Source: VRUE01 sp036403515 (GTDB lineage Bacteria > Actinomycetota > Thermoleophilia > Solirubrobacterales > 70-9). From it: DNA of 64,000 bases. The notes beneath the pieces are model-generated. The model was not told where the DNA came from, did no database searches, and saw only the letters and a list, made by a program, of their open reading frames with translations. Shown in pieces: positions 1 through 9,982 of this stretch. The translations under genes and the position numbers were made by a program. The stretch is from NCBI GenBank assembly GCA_036403515.1, contig DASWQV010000016.1:22919-86918 (forward strand), read 5' to 3'. Position 1 is the stretch's first letter; every line of letters starts with the position of its first letter.

Positions 1-677
1 ATCAGCCTGATTCGCTCGGCCAGGTCGGCGTCTGCCGTCACCACCGCGCCGCCGTCACCCCAGCCGCCGAGGTTCTTGGTCGGGTAGAAGCTGAAGCAGC
101 CGGCGTCGCCATGCGTTCCGGCCGGCCGGCCCCGGTAACGGGAGCCGTGGGCCTGGCAGGCGTCCTCGACCACACGCAGGCCGCGGGCCCGGCAGAGCGC
201 CATCAGCGGCTCCATCTCGACCGAGCGGCCGTAGAGGTGGACCGGGATCACGCAGCGGGTTCGCTCGCTCAGGGCGGCCTCGACGATCTCGGCGGTGATC
301 AGCGCCGAGTCCTCGTCGACGTCGACGAGGACCGGCGTCGCTCCCGTCGCGGTCACCGCCTCGGCGGTGGCAATGAAGCTGTTGGTGGGCACGATGACCT
401 CGTCACCGGGGCCGATTCCCAGCGCCCGCAGGGTCAGCTCAAGCGCGCTGGTGCCGGAGGAGACTCCGATTGCGTGGTCTGTCTCGCACCATGCGGCGAA
501 CTCACCCTCGAAGGCCTCGAGTTCCTCGCCGAGCGTGAAGGCGGCGGTGCCGGCGATTCGCTCGATTGCGGCGAAGATATCCGCGGTGAGCAGCGGGTCG
601 GCTGAGTCGAGGCGTACGAAGGGCACGCCGGTCGCCGCCTGTGGGGGCGGCGCGGCTTGTGCGAGGGCAGGATTCAC
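1..677 (-). CDS. DegT/DnrJ/EryC1/StrS-family PLP aminotransferase (C-terminus cut by window edge)
   Basis: About 225 N-terminal residues are visible before the gene runs off the left edge. The product is a sugar aminotransferase of the DegT/DnrJ fold, which transfers an amino group to a nucleotide-linked keto-sugar. Visible family features are GTSALELTLRALG (PLP phosphate site), the PVHLYG segment, the VVEDACQAHG segment with the PLP-contacting Asp, and the Schiff-base lysine in FYPTKNLGGWGDGG. The start is a GTG at 677-675 that overlaps the TGA of the upstream LuxR gene (GTGA), so the two are translationally coupled. It is clearly related to the complete aminotransferase at 30693-31796 but not identical to it. 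The substrate cannot be read from the sequence; an amino sugar for the neighbouring surface polysaccharide is likely. Confidence 0.9.
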   Translation of the reverse strand, partial: MNPALAQAAPPPQAATGVPFVRLDSADPLLTADIFAAIERIAGTAAFTLGEELEAFEGEFAAWCETDHAIGVSSGTSALELTLRALGIGPGDEVIVPTNSFIATAEAVTATGATPVLVDVDEDSALITAEIVEAALSERTRCVIPVHLYGRSVEMEPLMALCRARGLRVVEDACQAHGSRYRGRPAGTHGDAGCFSFYPTKNLGGWGDGGAVVTADADLAERIRL

Positions 678-1435
678 GCGATCGGCTGCGGCTCGATCTC
701 ACGAGTCAAGATCGAGCCGTTGGTATCCGCGGCCGGAGTCCGGGCGCCGATCAGGCCGACGGCTTGCGCCTGCTCGGGGTCGAGCAGAAGGGCGGTGACC
801 TCCTTGCGCGAGCGGATGCCGAGCTTCGTGAAGGCTGAAGAGAGGTGGCTCTTGACCGTGCTCTGCGCGAGCAGGAGGCGTTCGGCGATCTCGCTGTTGG
901 TCAGGCCCCTGGAGACGAGGGCGAGGACCTGACGCTCGCGGTGAGAGAAGGCGGGTCTTTCGACGCTGGCGCGCAGCTTGCGCGGCACGACCGATTGGCC
1001 GCTGGCGACGGCCAGCGCGGTCACGGCAAGGGTGGTCTCGATCTCAGGCTCGAAGACGATTGCGTCGGCGCCGGCGTCAAGTGCGCGGCGGACGCCGGTG
1101 CCGGTCACCGGGGGCGAGATCACGATGATCGCCAGCTTGGGCTGTTCGCGTCGCAGGCGCCGCAGGGCCGCCATGCCGGCGGCCTCGTCGACGTCGCAGA
1201 CGAGGACAAAGATCGTCGCCGCATCGATCGCCGTCTCATCGATCTCTTCGTGCGCGGAGATCGGCTCTGCGACGGCGAGGCCTCGCTCGCCGAAGGTCGC
1301 GACGATGCGTTGCGAAACGACCTCGTTGCCACTCAGAACCTGAAGCCGTGGCTTGACCGGAGCGGTCCGGCCGTTGCCTTGTTTTTGATCTGCCTTCACC
1401 TGAAAAGAACGGCTAGGGGGGGTTGGCACTTCCAC
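674..1435 (-). CDS. LuxR/NarL-type transcriptional regulator with a degenerate receiver-like domain
   Basis: A 253-residue protein. Residues about 163-218 are a typical LuxR helix-turn-helix (SHRERQVLALVSRGLTNSEI, then STVKSHLSSAFTKLGIRSR). Residues about 28-150 look like a response-regulator receiver fold. The paired N-terminal acidic residues are not evident, and the only phospho-acceptor candidate is Asp81 or Asp83 in CDVDE. Phosphorylation control is therefore doubtful (inference). The start is a GTG at 1435, only about 20 bases after the stop of the giant PKD/LamG gene, and the stop overlaps the start of the downstream aminotransferase. It probably regulates the surrounding polysaccharide genes. 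No cognate kinase is in the window. Confidence 0.85.
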   Translation of the reverse strand: MEVPTPPSRSFQVKADQKQGNGRTAPVKPRLQVLSGNEVVSQRIVATFGERGLAVAEPISAHEEIDETAIDAATIFVLVCDVDEAAGMAALRRLRREQPKLAIIVISPPVTGTGVRRALDAGADAIVFEPEIETTLAVTALAVASGQSVVPRKLRASVERPAFSHRERQVLALVSRGLTNSEIAERLLLAQSTVKSHLSSAFTKLGIRSRKEVTALLLDPEQAQAVGLIGARTPAADTNGSILTREIEPQPIA

Positions 1436-1456
1436 CGCGGAGGCGGAATTTCGTGC

Positions 1457-4400
1457 CTAGGGCGTCGCCGCTTTGAAGTGCGCGGCGATTTCGGCGGCGC
1501 TCAGCGCCCGGTTGTAGATAGCGACCTCATCGAGGCTCCCCCTGCCAAACAGGGAGGAGGCGGCTCGCGACATGAAGTAGAGGGTCGAGTTGGCGAAGTT
1601 TCCGGCCCCGGTGCCGCTGTTCACCTTGGTGTAGCTCACAGGCAGGCCGTCGACGTAGGGGGTGACCTGCTGGGCGGCCGTTGCAGCGCTGTCGAAGACG
1701 ATGGCGTAGTGGTGCCAGACGTTGGCGGACGGGCGGGTGAAGTAGGAGGTATTGCGAGCGGTCAAACGGCCGATCCCGACCCCGAAGCGGCCACCCAGTT
1801 CGGAAGAGTTGGGGTCGATGAAGAAGCCGCCGTTGGTGTTGCTTGAGTTGGGGGTCAGCTCGAAGGCGAGGTCGTCGTTGCTGGCGTAACTGGTCCATTT
1901 CAACCAGAACTCAACGGTGAGCCTGTTGGTCGCCGAGAGGTTGACCGCAGCGCTGGCGGCGTCGTTGGCGCCATCGAAGGAGACGGCCGTGTTGGAATCG
2001 GCGCCGCCGGCGAGCGCGCCGGCCGCCCCCAGCGTCGCGCCGTTCAGCGCCGTGGCGGTGCGGCCACCGATGCTGTCGGCCAGGCTCGTGCCCGAGGTCT
2101 CCGCCAGGCGCCAGTAGTCGAGTAGGCCGGGGGTCGAGCTGACAACGCCGCTGTAGGTGCTCTGCACTTTGAGGACGACGGTGGCGGTCCCGGTTGCGCC
2201 ATTGTTATCGGTGACCCTCAGGCCGATTGTCCGATTGCCAGAGGTGGTGAAGGTTTTGGTCGTGGTTGCAGTGGCGCCGGTATTGGTCTCGTAGGTGCCG
2301 TTGGCGTCCAGATCCCATTCGTATTTGGCGACGGTGCCATCCGGGTCCGCAGATGCGGAGGCGTTGAAGCTGGCGCTCGTGTTGACCGTCACCGGGTTTG
2401 GCGTGGCGGTGAAGGAGGCGACCGGAGCGCGGTTCTGCACCGTGACGGTTTTGGTCGAGGTCGCCGTGGCGCCGAGATTGTCGGTGACGCGCAGGCCGAC
2501 CGTTACGACGGCCGTGGTCGCATAGGTTTTGGTCGTGGTCGCAGTGGCGCCCGTGCTGGTCTCGTACGTCCCGTTGCCGTCGAGGTCCCATTCGTATTTC
2601 GCGATCGTGCCGTCGGGATCGCTCGATGCCGAGGCGCTGAAGCTAACCGCGGTGCCGGTCGGCACCGGGTTGGGCGTCGCCGTGAAGGAAGCCGTCGGAG
2701 CGCGGTTGGAGACCGTCAGCACGCGCGTCGTGGTCGCCGTGGCGCCGTTGTTGTCGGTGACGCGCAGGCCGACGGTCACGTTGCCGGCTGTGGCAAAGGC
2801 TTTCGTCGCCGTTGCCGTTGAGCCTGTGCTGGTCTCGTAGGTGCCGTTGCCGTCGAAGTCCCATTCGTATTTGGCGATCGTTCCGTCTGGGTCAGACGAG
2901 GCCGAGGCATTGAAGCTGACCGAGGATCCGCTCACCACCGGGTTGGGGGTGGCGGTGAAGGAGGCGGTCGGCGGCTGGTTTTGCACGGTCAGGACACGCG
3001 TCGTGGTCGCGGTCGCCCCGTTGTCGTCGGTGACGCGCAGGCCGATGGTCGGCGTGCTGGCGCTGGCATAGGTTTTGGTCGTGGTCGCAGTCGAGCCGGT
3101 GTTCGTCTCGTACGTCCCGTTGCCGTCCAGATCCCACTCGTATTTCGCGACGATGCCGTCGGGGTCGGAGGAGCCCGTAGCGTCGAAGCTCACGGGGCCC
3201 CCGGTTGCGACGGGGTTGGGGGAGACGGTGAAGGACGCCTGTGGGCTTCTGTTCTGGACCGTGAGGGCGCGCGTCGTGGTTGCCGCGTCGCCGCTGTTGT
3301 CGGTGACGCGCAGGCTGACGGTCACATTGCTCGCGACGTTGTAAGTGCTCGTCGCTGTCGCAGTCGAGCCGGTGTTCGTCTCGTAGCTGCCGTTCCCGTC
3401 GAGGTCCCACTCATATTTGGTGACGGCCCCGTCGGGGTCAGAAGAGCCGGCTGCGTTGAAGGTGACCTGGGTGCCGGTCGGTACCGGGTTGGGGGTCGCG
3501 GTAAAGGAAGCGAGCGGAACCTGGTTCTGAACCGTCACGGTACGCGTGGCGGTCGCTGCCGCGCCGTCGTCGTCGCTGACGCGCAGGCCGACTTCATGGT
3601 CGCCGGGCGCTTCGAAGGTGCGCGAGGCGGTCGCGGTCGTGCCCGTGTTTGTCTCATAGGTCCCATTGCCGTCGAGGTCCCATTCGTATTTGGTGACGGT
3701 GCCATCGGAATCCGAAGAAGCCGACGCATCGAGGATCACCTGGCTGAGAGTCGGAACGGGGTTTGGCGACACCGTGAACGAAGCGGAAGGAGCTTTGTTT
3801 TGAACCGTCAAGCCGACCGTGGTCGTGGCGGTGGCGCCATCGCCGTCGGTCACCCGAAGGCCGACGGTCACGCCGCCTTTGCCCGGATAGCTCTTGGTCG
3901 TGGTCGCGGTTGCGCCGGTGTCGGTCTCATAGGTCCCGTTGCCGTCGAGGTCCCACTCGTATTTGGCGATCGGGCCCTCGGGATCGGATGAGCCGGAGGC
4001 GTCGAAGCCGACCTGGTCACCGGTTGAGGCGGGATTGGGGGTCGCCGTGAAGGACGCCGTGGGGAGCGTGCCCTGCACCGTGACGGCACGGCTCGTGGTG
4101 GCGGTTTCAGCCGCGTCGTCGGTGACCCGCAGGCCGACCGTTACTTCGCCTGAGGTCGCGTAGCTCTTCGTCGCGCTTGGTGTTGCGCCGGTGTCGGTCT
4201 CATAGGTCCCGTTCCCGTCGAGGTCCCATTCGTATCTGGTGACGGCTCCGTCCGGGTCGGCAGAGCCCGCGGCGTTGAAGTTGGCCTGGATCCCCGCCGC
4301 GACTGGATTGGGAGTGGCCGTGAAGGAGGCGACGGGCGGCTTGTTGATGCTCGAGTCGAAATGCGCGCCGACTTCGGCGGCGCTGAGGGCACGGTTGTAG

Positions 4401-7400
4401 AGAGCAACCTCGTCGAGGCTGCCTTTGCCGAACAGCGTCGTGGCGTTGCGCGACATGAAGAAGAGCAGCGAGTTGGCGAAGTTGCCCGCGCCGGTGCCGT
4501 TGGCGGTCTTTTCGTAGGCGATTGGTTTGCCATCGACGTAGGGGATGATCTCTTCGGAGGCCGGCGCCTGGGTGTCAAGGACGAGCGCGTAGTGGTGCCA
4601 GATGCCTGCGCTGGGTCGTTCGAAGTAGGCGTTGTTGCGCGATTCGCCGCGACCGATGCCGATTCCGAACTTGCCGCCGAGCTCGCCCGCGTTGGGGTCG
4701 ACCAGGAAGCCTCCGTCGGTTTCGTTGAAGTTCGGGGTGAACTCGAAGGCCAGGTGGTCGTCGTTGGCGTAAGCGGCCCAGTTGAGCCAGAATTCGACCG
4801 TCAGCTGGGAGGTGCTGGAGAGATTGAGTTTTGCGCTCGCGGCGGCGTTGTTGCCGTCGAAGCCGGCCGCCCTGTTCGGGTCGCCGGCGAGGGCCCCCGG
4901 GATCCCGAAACCGACGCCACCCTGGGCGGCCGCCGTATTGCCGCCGACACCATCGGCGAAGCTAGTTCCCGACTGCTCGCCCAGGCGCCAGTAGTCGATC
5001 AGCCCGGGGGTCGAGCGGACCGCGCCGTAATAGGAACCGACGACGCTGACCAGGTGGCTGGCGGTCGCGATTTCGCCGCTGTTGTCGGTCACCCTCAGGC
5101 CAACGGCCACGTCGCCGTTGCTGAAGTAGCTCTTGGTCGTAGCCGGGGTCGAGCCGCTGTTGGTCTCATAAGTCCCGTTGCCGTCGAGGTCCCATTCGTA
5201 TTTCGCGATCGTGCCGTCGGGGTCAGAGGAGCCGGAGGCGTCGAAGCTGACCGCGCTGCCGATCGGGGCCGGGCTCGGCGTCAAGGTGAAGGAGGCTTTG
5301 GGCGGCTGGTTCTGGACCGCCAGGCCGACGCTGCTCGTCGCGGTTCCACCTTTGTTGTCGGTTACCTTGAGACCGACTTTGTATTCGCCGGGTGTCGCGT
5401 AGCTCCGGCTCGTCGTCGGGGTCGAGCCGGTGTCGGTCTCATAGCTCCCGTCGCCGTCGAGGTCCCATTCGTATTTCGCGATCGTGCCGTCGACGTCGGA
5501 GGAGCCGGTGCCGTCGAAGCTGACCGCCGTGTTGGTTTCGACCGGGTTTGGCGTCGCCGTGAACGACGCCTGCGGGGCGTTGTTGAGCACCCTGGCGAGG
5601 TAGTGCGAGTTGATCTCGGCCGGGGTCAGGGCGCGGTTGTAGAGCGCAAGCTCGTCAAGGCTGCCCTTGCCGAAGAGGGCGGACGCGTTGCGCGACATGA
5701 AGGAGAGAACTGAGCTGGCGAATTTTCCAGCGCCGGTGCCGCTGTTGAGCTTTTCGTAGGCGATCGGTTTGCCGTCCACGTAGGGGATGATCTGCTGCGC
5801 GGCCGGCGCCGCTGTGTCGAGGACCAGTGCGTAGTGGTGCCATGCGCCGGCGCTGGGCCTGGCGAAGTAGGCGTTGTTGCGGGATTCGCCACGACCGATT
5901 GCGACGCCGAACTTGCCGCCCAAGTCGCCGGCATTGGGGTCGATCAGAAAGCCACCTTCGTTTTCGTTGAAGTTGGGCGTCAGCTCGAGCGCCAGAGCGT
6001 CGTCGTTGGCGTAGGCGGCCCAGTTGAGCCAGAATTCAACCGTCAGCTGGGAAGTTGCGGAGAGGTTCACCGCGGCGCTCGCGCCGCCGCTCGTGCCGTC
6101 GAACGTCGCGGCCGTGTTCGGATCGCCTTCGAGCACTCCAGGAGTGCCGAGAGTCACGCCTCCTTTGAGGGTCGCCGGGCTGGAGCCGGCGACATTGGCG
6201 AAGGTCGTCCCCGACTGCTCGCCAAGGCGCCAGTAGTCGACCAGGCCGGGCGTTGAGCCGATTGCGGCGCTGTACGTCCCGCCGACGGTGACGACACGGC
6301 TCGCGGTCGCGGTGGCGCCGGTTCCGTCGCTGACCCTGAGGCCGACTTTGTAGTCGCCGGCGCTCGGGTAGGAACTGGCCGCGGTGGGGGTCGAGCCCGT
6401 GTTGGTCTCGTAGCTGCCATTGCCGTCGAGGTCCCACTCGTATTTGACGACGGCGCCTTCGGGCGCCGAGGAGGCCGAGGCGTTGAAGTTGACCTGAGCG
6501 TTTGCCGCAACCGGGTTTGGCGTGACCGTGAAAGAGGCCTGGGGCGCGTTGTGTTGAATCGAAACCGCACGGGTCGCTGTCCCGATGGCACCGCTGTTGT
6601 CGGTCACACGGAGGCCGGCCTGGCGGGTTCCTTCGGTTGCGTAGGAAGTGGTCGTAGCCGGGGTCGAGCCGGTGTTGGTCTCATAAGTCCCGTTGCCGTC
6701 GAGGTCCCATTCGTATTTCGCGATCGTGCCGTCGGGGTCCGAGGAAGCCGATGCGTCGAAGCTCACCTGGGCATTGGTCGCAGCCGGGTTGGGCGTTGCC
6801 GTGAAGGAGGCCAGAGGCGCTTTATTGGTGCGGCTGGCCTGGTAATGCGAGCTGATCTCCGGCGCGCTGAGGGCGCGGCTGTAGAGCGAAAGCTCGTCGA
6901 GGCTGCCCTTGCCGAAGAGGGCGGACGCGTTGCGCGACATGAAGTAGAGGTTCGAGCTGGCGAATTTCCCTGCACCGATGCCGGTGTTGAGCTTTTCGTA
7001 GGCGATCGGCTGGCCGTCGACGTAGGGGACGATCTGCTGCGCCGCCGGCGCCGTGGTGTCGAAGACGATCGCGTAGTGGTGCCAGACGCCCGCGCTGGGC
7101 CGTGTGAAGTAGGCGTTGTTGCGCGATTCGTTACGACCGATACCGATACCGAACTTGCCGCCGAGCTCGCCGGCGTTGGGGTCGACCAGAAAGCCACCGT
7201 TGGTGTTGTTGAAGTTGGGCGTGAACTCGAGCGCGAGGTCGTCGTCGTTGGCGTAGGCAGACCAGTTGAGCCAGAATTCGACCGTCAGTTGGGAGGTTGC
7301 CGAGAGGTCGACCGCGGCGCTGGCGGCCCCGGTCGATCCGTCGAAGGTAGCGGCCGTGTCGAGGTCGCCTTCCAGTGGCCCGATGGTCCCGAGCGAGAAT

Positions 7401-9853
7401 CCGCCCTGAGCGGTTGCCGGGCTGCCGCCAACCGCGTCGGCGAAAGTGCTGCCAGATTTCTCGCCGAGGCGCCAGTAGTTGTGCAGTCCCGGCGTGCCGA
7501 GGATTTCAGAGTGGTAGGCGCTGCCGTGGCCGACGACCAGCGCGTGGCTGACCGTGGCGGTGCCGCCGCTGTTGTCGGTGACGCGCAGGCCGATCTGGCG
7601 ATCGCCTTCGCTCGAGTAGGAGCGAGTGGCAGTGGCGACCGAGCCGGTATTCGTCTCGTAGGTCCCGTTGCCGTCGAGGTCCCATTCGTATTTGACGATC
7701 GTGCCGTCCGGATCCGAGGAGCCCGCGGCGTTGAAGGTGACCAGGGTTTCCAGCGAGGCCGGGTTGGGGGAGATCGTGAAGGCCGCTTTGGGGGCAAGGT
7801 TGCCGGGGGTGCCACTGCTGATCACGACAGTGCGGACCGCCTGGTCGGTGGCGCCGCCGCTGTCGGTGACCCGCAGCCTGACGGTCACTTCTTCGGCGTC
7901 CGGGTACGTCTTCGACGTGGTCGCCGTCGAGCCGGTATTCGTCTCGTAGGTCCCGTTGCCGTCGAGGTCCCATTCGTATTTGACGATCGTGCCGTCCGAG
8001 TCGGTCGAGCCAGCGGCGTTGAAGCTGATCAGGCTGCCGGTCGAGGCGGGGTTCGGCGTGGCCGTGAAGGAGGCCTGCGGCGGGTCGTTGCCGTCGATGA
8101 CGATGCCGGCCGGCGTCTGCGGTTGCACCCCACCGTCGGCAAAGATGTTGTAGGTCGCCTGCTGTATCCGCGGGTCACTCGAATCGACGGATGGGTCTTC
8201 GTAGCTTTCGCTCGGTTTGTCGAGGTAGTGCGGAGCGAGTCCCCAGGACCACTGGATGGTGCCGGCGTGAAAGACGAGGGCGCCGCTTGGCGCCACGTAC
8301 TTGACCGCGGAAACGGTTGTCGGCTGGCCGGGCGGGGGGGTCGACGAGTAGAGCAGGCCCTCGTCCTGGATCCACTCTGGCGGGCTCGGCGCGGTTGCCA
8401 TGTCGCTCGAGCTGATCCGCTTGACGCCGGCCGGCTGTTTGCTCAGGTACTGAGCTTGGGTCGGGATCGAATCCCACTCCCAACCGTTGAGACTGGTGCC
8501 GATCGTCGTGCTGGAAGTCTGGGATACGCCCGTGTTGCGCCAGATCCGGTCGCCGGCAAATTCGTTTTGGGCGTTGGTGGCCGGCACGGTCAGCGGATAG
8601 TCGAAGTTGTCGTTGTCGCCAACGTACATCGACCCCAGCAGGGAGTTCTCCGGCTGATTGGGGCCGACGCGGCCTCCCGCCGGAGCGTTTGGATTGCCCG
8701 GAAGCGCCCCATCGTCGCGCCAGGTCGTCGTCGCGTTCTGGGGGTTGTCGTCAGCCGTCCCGGCTTTGCCGTCGAGGCCGAGCGCGTCGTCTTTGGTGCC
8801 TTTGACCCCGTCGGGGCCCCAGTCGTTGACCCCCTTGGAGCCGTCGGGAACGTTGCCTTCCTTGGTTCCCTCGATCGCCTTGTAGCAGACGAGGGTGCGA
8901 CCGCCGTTCTCGTAGCGCACCTTCCAGTAGGCGGTGTTGCCGCTGAAGGAGGCAATGTTGACGCCGGCGTCGCGCGCCGCCTTGTAGCCTTTCATCTCGG
9001 CTTCTGACCAGTACTCGTCGTGGCCGGAGATCACCAGGGTTTTGTGGTTGAGCAGCTGCCCTGGGTTCGAATCGACCGAGACGTTGTCCGTGTAGTCGAC
9101 TTCGTAGCCCTCGCGCTCGAGCCAGGAAACCATCGGGAAGTCGGCTTTGAGGAACCAGTTGGCGTCGTTGTCGTCGTTGACGTAGGGACGTTCGAAGGAG
9201 ACCTTGACCGCCCGAGAGGTGCCGGTGATCGTCTGGAACCCTGCTGAGTTGAAGCGATAGAGCGAGTGGCCGTTGAAGGAGTTGTAGGCCTGGTATGTGG
9301 CGATCGGCAGCTTGTAGAGCAGCGCCGAGTGGCGGGCGTCGTTGCGGACCGTGAAGATGATCTGGTTGTCCTGGCTGTTGGCCAGGTCCTTGATTCGCAC
9401 CATGTATATGCCCGACGCCGGAAGCGAGCTGCCCGGCACGGTCAGGCTGGTTTCCCAGTCGCCGCACGACCAGTAGCCGGTCGTTTCGTCGGGTGATTCG
9501 CAGTTGCGGTCATTGGTGATCGCAACTTTTTTGTTCTGGTAGACGAGACGGCCGCCGGTCCCGCCGTACCAGCCCATGCGGAAGACGCTCACTTCCGCAT
9601 TGCCGGAGCCGCTCGGCACGGCGATCCGCAGCGGCACACCTTCACCGAGGTTGACGCTGGTCTTCGTCGCGTAGCCGGTTATGCCACTGGGGTCGTAGTT
9701 ATTGAGTCGCCAGGCGGTGGATCCCGCGCCCATGCAGTTGTTCTCATTGACCACAGGGTTCGAGCTCGGGCAGCTGACCGCTGCCCCGGCGGGGGCGGGC
9801 AAGGCCAGCAGAGCTCCGAGCAGAAGCAGGAAAAGTGGGAGGCGAGTACGCAT
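1457..9853 (-). CDS. Giant secreted protein: dimethylformamidase-like head plus 14 PKD and 4 LamG domains
   Basis: About 2,798 residues if started at the ATG at 9853, which opens directly into a signal peptide (MRTRLPLFLLLLGALLALPA, cleavage near GAA). In-frame starts at 9883 and 9952 are possible but put a non-signal extension first. Residues about 25-565 resemble the C-terminal domain of the N,N-dimethylformamidase large subunit (WYGGTGGRLVY, SGHDEYWS, FSGNTAYWKVRYE) and include short Asp-rich GxDGxxGTxDD repeats that may bind calcium. The rest is modular: PKD x2, LamG about 777-1007, PKD x2, LamG about 1192-1423, PKD x2, LamG about 1603-1837, PKD x8, LamG about 2563-2798. PKD units carry KYEWDLDGNGTYETNTGS; LamG units carry DYWRLGE and YVDGxPIAYEK. 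It is probably an extracellular adhesin or polysaccharide-binding enzyme. Catalytic activity is uncertain. Confidence 0.9.
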   Translation of the reverse strand: MRTRLPLFLLLLGALLALPAPAGAAVSCPSSNPVVNENNCMGAGSTAWRLNNYDPSGITGYATKTSVNLGEGVPLRIAVPSGSGNAEVSVFRMGWYGGTGGRLVYQNKKVAITNDRNCESPDETTGYWSCGDWETSLTVPGSSLPASGIYMVRIKDLANSQDNQIIFTVRNDARHSALLYKLPIATYQAYNSFNGHSLYRFNSAGFQTITGTSRAVKVSFERPYVNDDNDANWFLKADFPMVSWLEREGYEVDYTDNVSVDSNPGQLLNHKTLVISGHDEYWSEAEMKGYKAARDAGVNIASFSGNTAYWKVRYENGGRTLVCYKAIEGTKEGNVPDGSKGVNDWGPDGVKGTKDDALGLDGKAGTADDNPQNATTTWRDDGALPGNPNAPAGGRVGPNQPENSLLGSMYVGDNDNFDYPLTVPATNAQNEFAGDRIWRNTGVSQTSSTTIGTSLNGWEWDSIPTQAQYLSKQPAGVKRISSSDMATAPSPPEWIQDEGLLYSSTPPPGQPTTVSAVKYVAPSGALVFHAGTIQWSWGLAPHYLDKPSESYEDPSVDSSDPRIQQATYNIFADGGVQPQTPAGIVIDGNDPPQASFTATPNPASTGSLISFNAAGSTDSDGTIVKYEWDLDGNGTYETNTGSTATTSKTYPDAEEVTVRLRVTDSGGATDQAVRTVVISSGTPGNLAPKAAFTISPNPASLETLVTFNAAGSSDPDGTIVKYEWDLDGNGTYETNTGSVATATRSYSSEGDRQIGLRVTDNSGGTATVSHALVVGHGSAYHSEILGTPGLHNYWRLGEKSGSTFADAVGGSPATAQGGFSLGTIGPLEGDLDTAATFDGSTGAASAAVDLSATSQLTVEFWLNWSAYANDDDLALEFTPNFNNTNGGFLVDPNAGELGGKFGIGIGRNESRNNAYFTRPSAGVWHHYAIVFDTTAPAAQQIVPYVDGQPIAYEKLNTGIGAGKFASSNLYFMSRNASALFGKGSLDELSLYSRALSAPEISSHYQASRTNKAPLASFTATPNPAATNAQVSFDASASSDPDGTIAKYEWDLDGNGTYETNTGSTPATTTSYATEGTRQAGLRVTDNSGAIGTATRAVSIQHNAPQASFTVTPNPVAANAQVNFNASASSAPEGAVVKYEWDLDGNGSYETNTGSTPTAASSYPSAGDYKVGLRVSDGTGATATASRVVTVGGTYSAAIGSTPGLVDYWRLGEQSGTTFANVAGSSPATLKGGVTLGTPGVLEGDPNTAATFDGTSGGASAAVNLSATSQLTVEFWLNWAAYANDDALALELTPNFNENEGGFLIDPNAGDLGGKFGVAIGRGESRNNAYFARPSAGAWHHYALVLDTAAPAAQQIIPYVDGKPIAYEKLNSGTGAGKFASSVLSFMSRNASALFGKGSLDELALYNRALTPAEINSHYLARVLNNAPQASFTATPNPVETNTAVSFDGTGSSDVDGTIAKYEWDLDGDGSYETDTGSTPTTSRSYATPGEYKVGLKVTDNKGGTATSSVGLAVQNQPPKASFTLTPSPAPIGSAVSFDASGSSDPDGTIAKYEWDLDGNGTYETNSGSTPATTKSYFSNGDVAVGLRVTDNSGEIATASHLVSVVGSYYGAVRSTPGLIDYWRLGEQSGTSFADGVGGNTAAAQGGVGFGIPGALAGDPNRAAGFDGNNAAASAKLNLSSTSQLTVEFWLNWAAYANDDHLAFEFTPNFNETDGGFLVDPNAGELGGKFGIGIGRGESRNNAYFERPSAGIWHHYALVLDTQAPASEEIIPYVDGKPIAYEKTANGTGAGNFANSLLFFMSRNATTLFGKGSLDEVALYNRALSAAEVGAHFDSSINKPPVASFTATPNPVAAGIQANFNAAGSADPDGAVTRYEWDLDGNGTYETDTGATPSATKSYATSGEVTVGLRVTDDAAETATTSRAVTVQGTLPTASFTATPNPASTGDQVGFDASGSSDPEGPIAKYEWDLDGNGTYETDTGATATTTKSYPGKGGVTVGLRVTDGDGATATTTVGLTVQNKAPSASFTVSPNPVPTLSQVILDASASSDSDGTVTKYEWDLDGNGTYETNTGTTATASRTFEAPGDHEVGLRVSDDDGAAATATRTVTVQNQVPLASFTATPNPVPTGTQVTFNAAGSSDPDGAVTKYEWDLDGNGSYETNTGSTATATSTYNVASNVTVSLRVTDNSGDAATTTRALTVQNRSPQASFTVSPNPVATGGPVSFDATGSSDPDGIVAKYEWDLDGNGTYETNTGSTATTTKTYASASTPTIGLRVTDDNGATATTTRVLTVQNQPPTASFTATPNPVVSGSSVSFNASASSDPDGTIAKYEWDFDGNGTYETSTGSTATATKAFATAGNVTVGLRVTDNNGATATTTRVLTVSNRAPTASFTATPNPVPTGTAVSFSASASSDPDGTIAKYEWDLDGNGTYETSTGATATTTKTYATTAVVTVGLRVTDNLGATATSTKTVTVQNRAPVASFTATPNPVTVNTSASFNASASADPDGTVAKYEWDLDANGTYETNTGATATTTKTFTTSGNRTIGLRVTDNNGATGTATVVLKVQSTYSGVVSSTPGLLDYWRLAETSGTSLADSIGGRTATALNGATLGAAGALAGGADSNTAVSFDGANDAASAAVNLSATNRLTVEFWLKWTSYASNDDLAFELTPNSSNTNGGFFIDPNSSELGGRFGVGIGRLTARNTSYFTRPSANVWHHYAIVFDSAATAAQQVTPYVDGLPVSYTKVNSGTGAGNFANSTLYFMSRAASSLFGRGSLDEVAIYNRALSAAEIAAHFKAATP
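2170..8095 (-). repeat. PKD/LamG-encoding tandem repeats inside the giant gene
   Basis: Fourteen roughly 270-276-base PKD repeats are recognisable by the recurring plus-strand string ccattcgtattt (KYEW codons), near 2315, 2590, 2860, 3133, 3408, 3680, 3953, 4230, 5193, 5466, 6432, 6705, 7680 and 7956. Three LamG units of about 700 bases (4345-5045, 5585-6280, 6835-7525) are interleaved here; the fourth is at 1457-2165. Several neighbouring PKD units are nearly identical at DNA level, so slippage, recombination and assembly collapse are all plausible here. Confidence 0.9.
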
Positions 9854-9982
9854 CGTCAGGGGAGCAACGCGGAACCCTGTCATTCCCTGTCGCGGGCCCA
9901 GGATGAAATTCGGCTGATCTTCGAATCGAACTTGGCCAGATCGACGCCGCAAGTCTGGATGAGACCCGTCCGTTCCTGATGT

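Noticed and set aside
2170..4345. Regularly spaced repeats resembling a CRISPR-like or satellite array
   Set aside because: The unit is about 270 bases and the reading frame is open throughout on the minus strand; each unit encodes one PKD domain. No cas genes are present.
4361..9007. Very long plus-strand open frames opposite the giant gene
   Set aside because: They are antisense shadows of high-GC repeats; the translations are arginine/glycine-rich repeats without domains, while the minus strand encodes clear PKD, LamG and enzyme domains.
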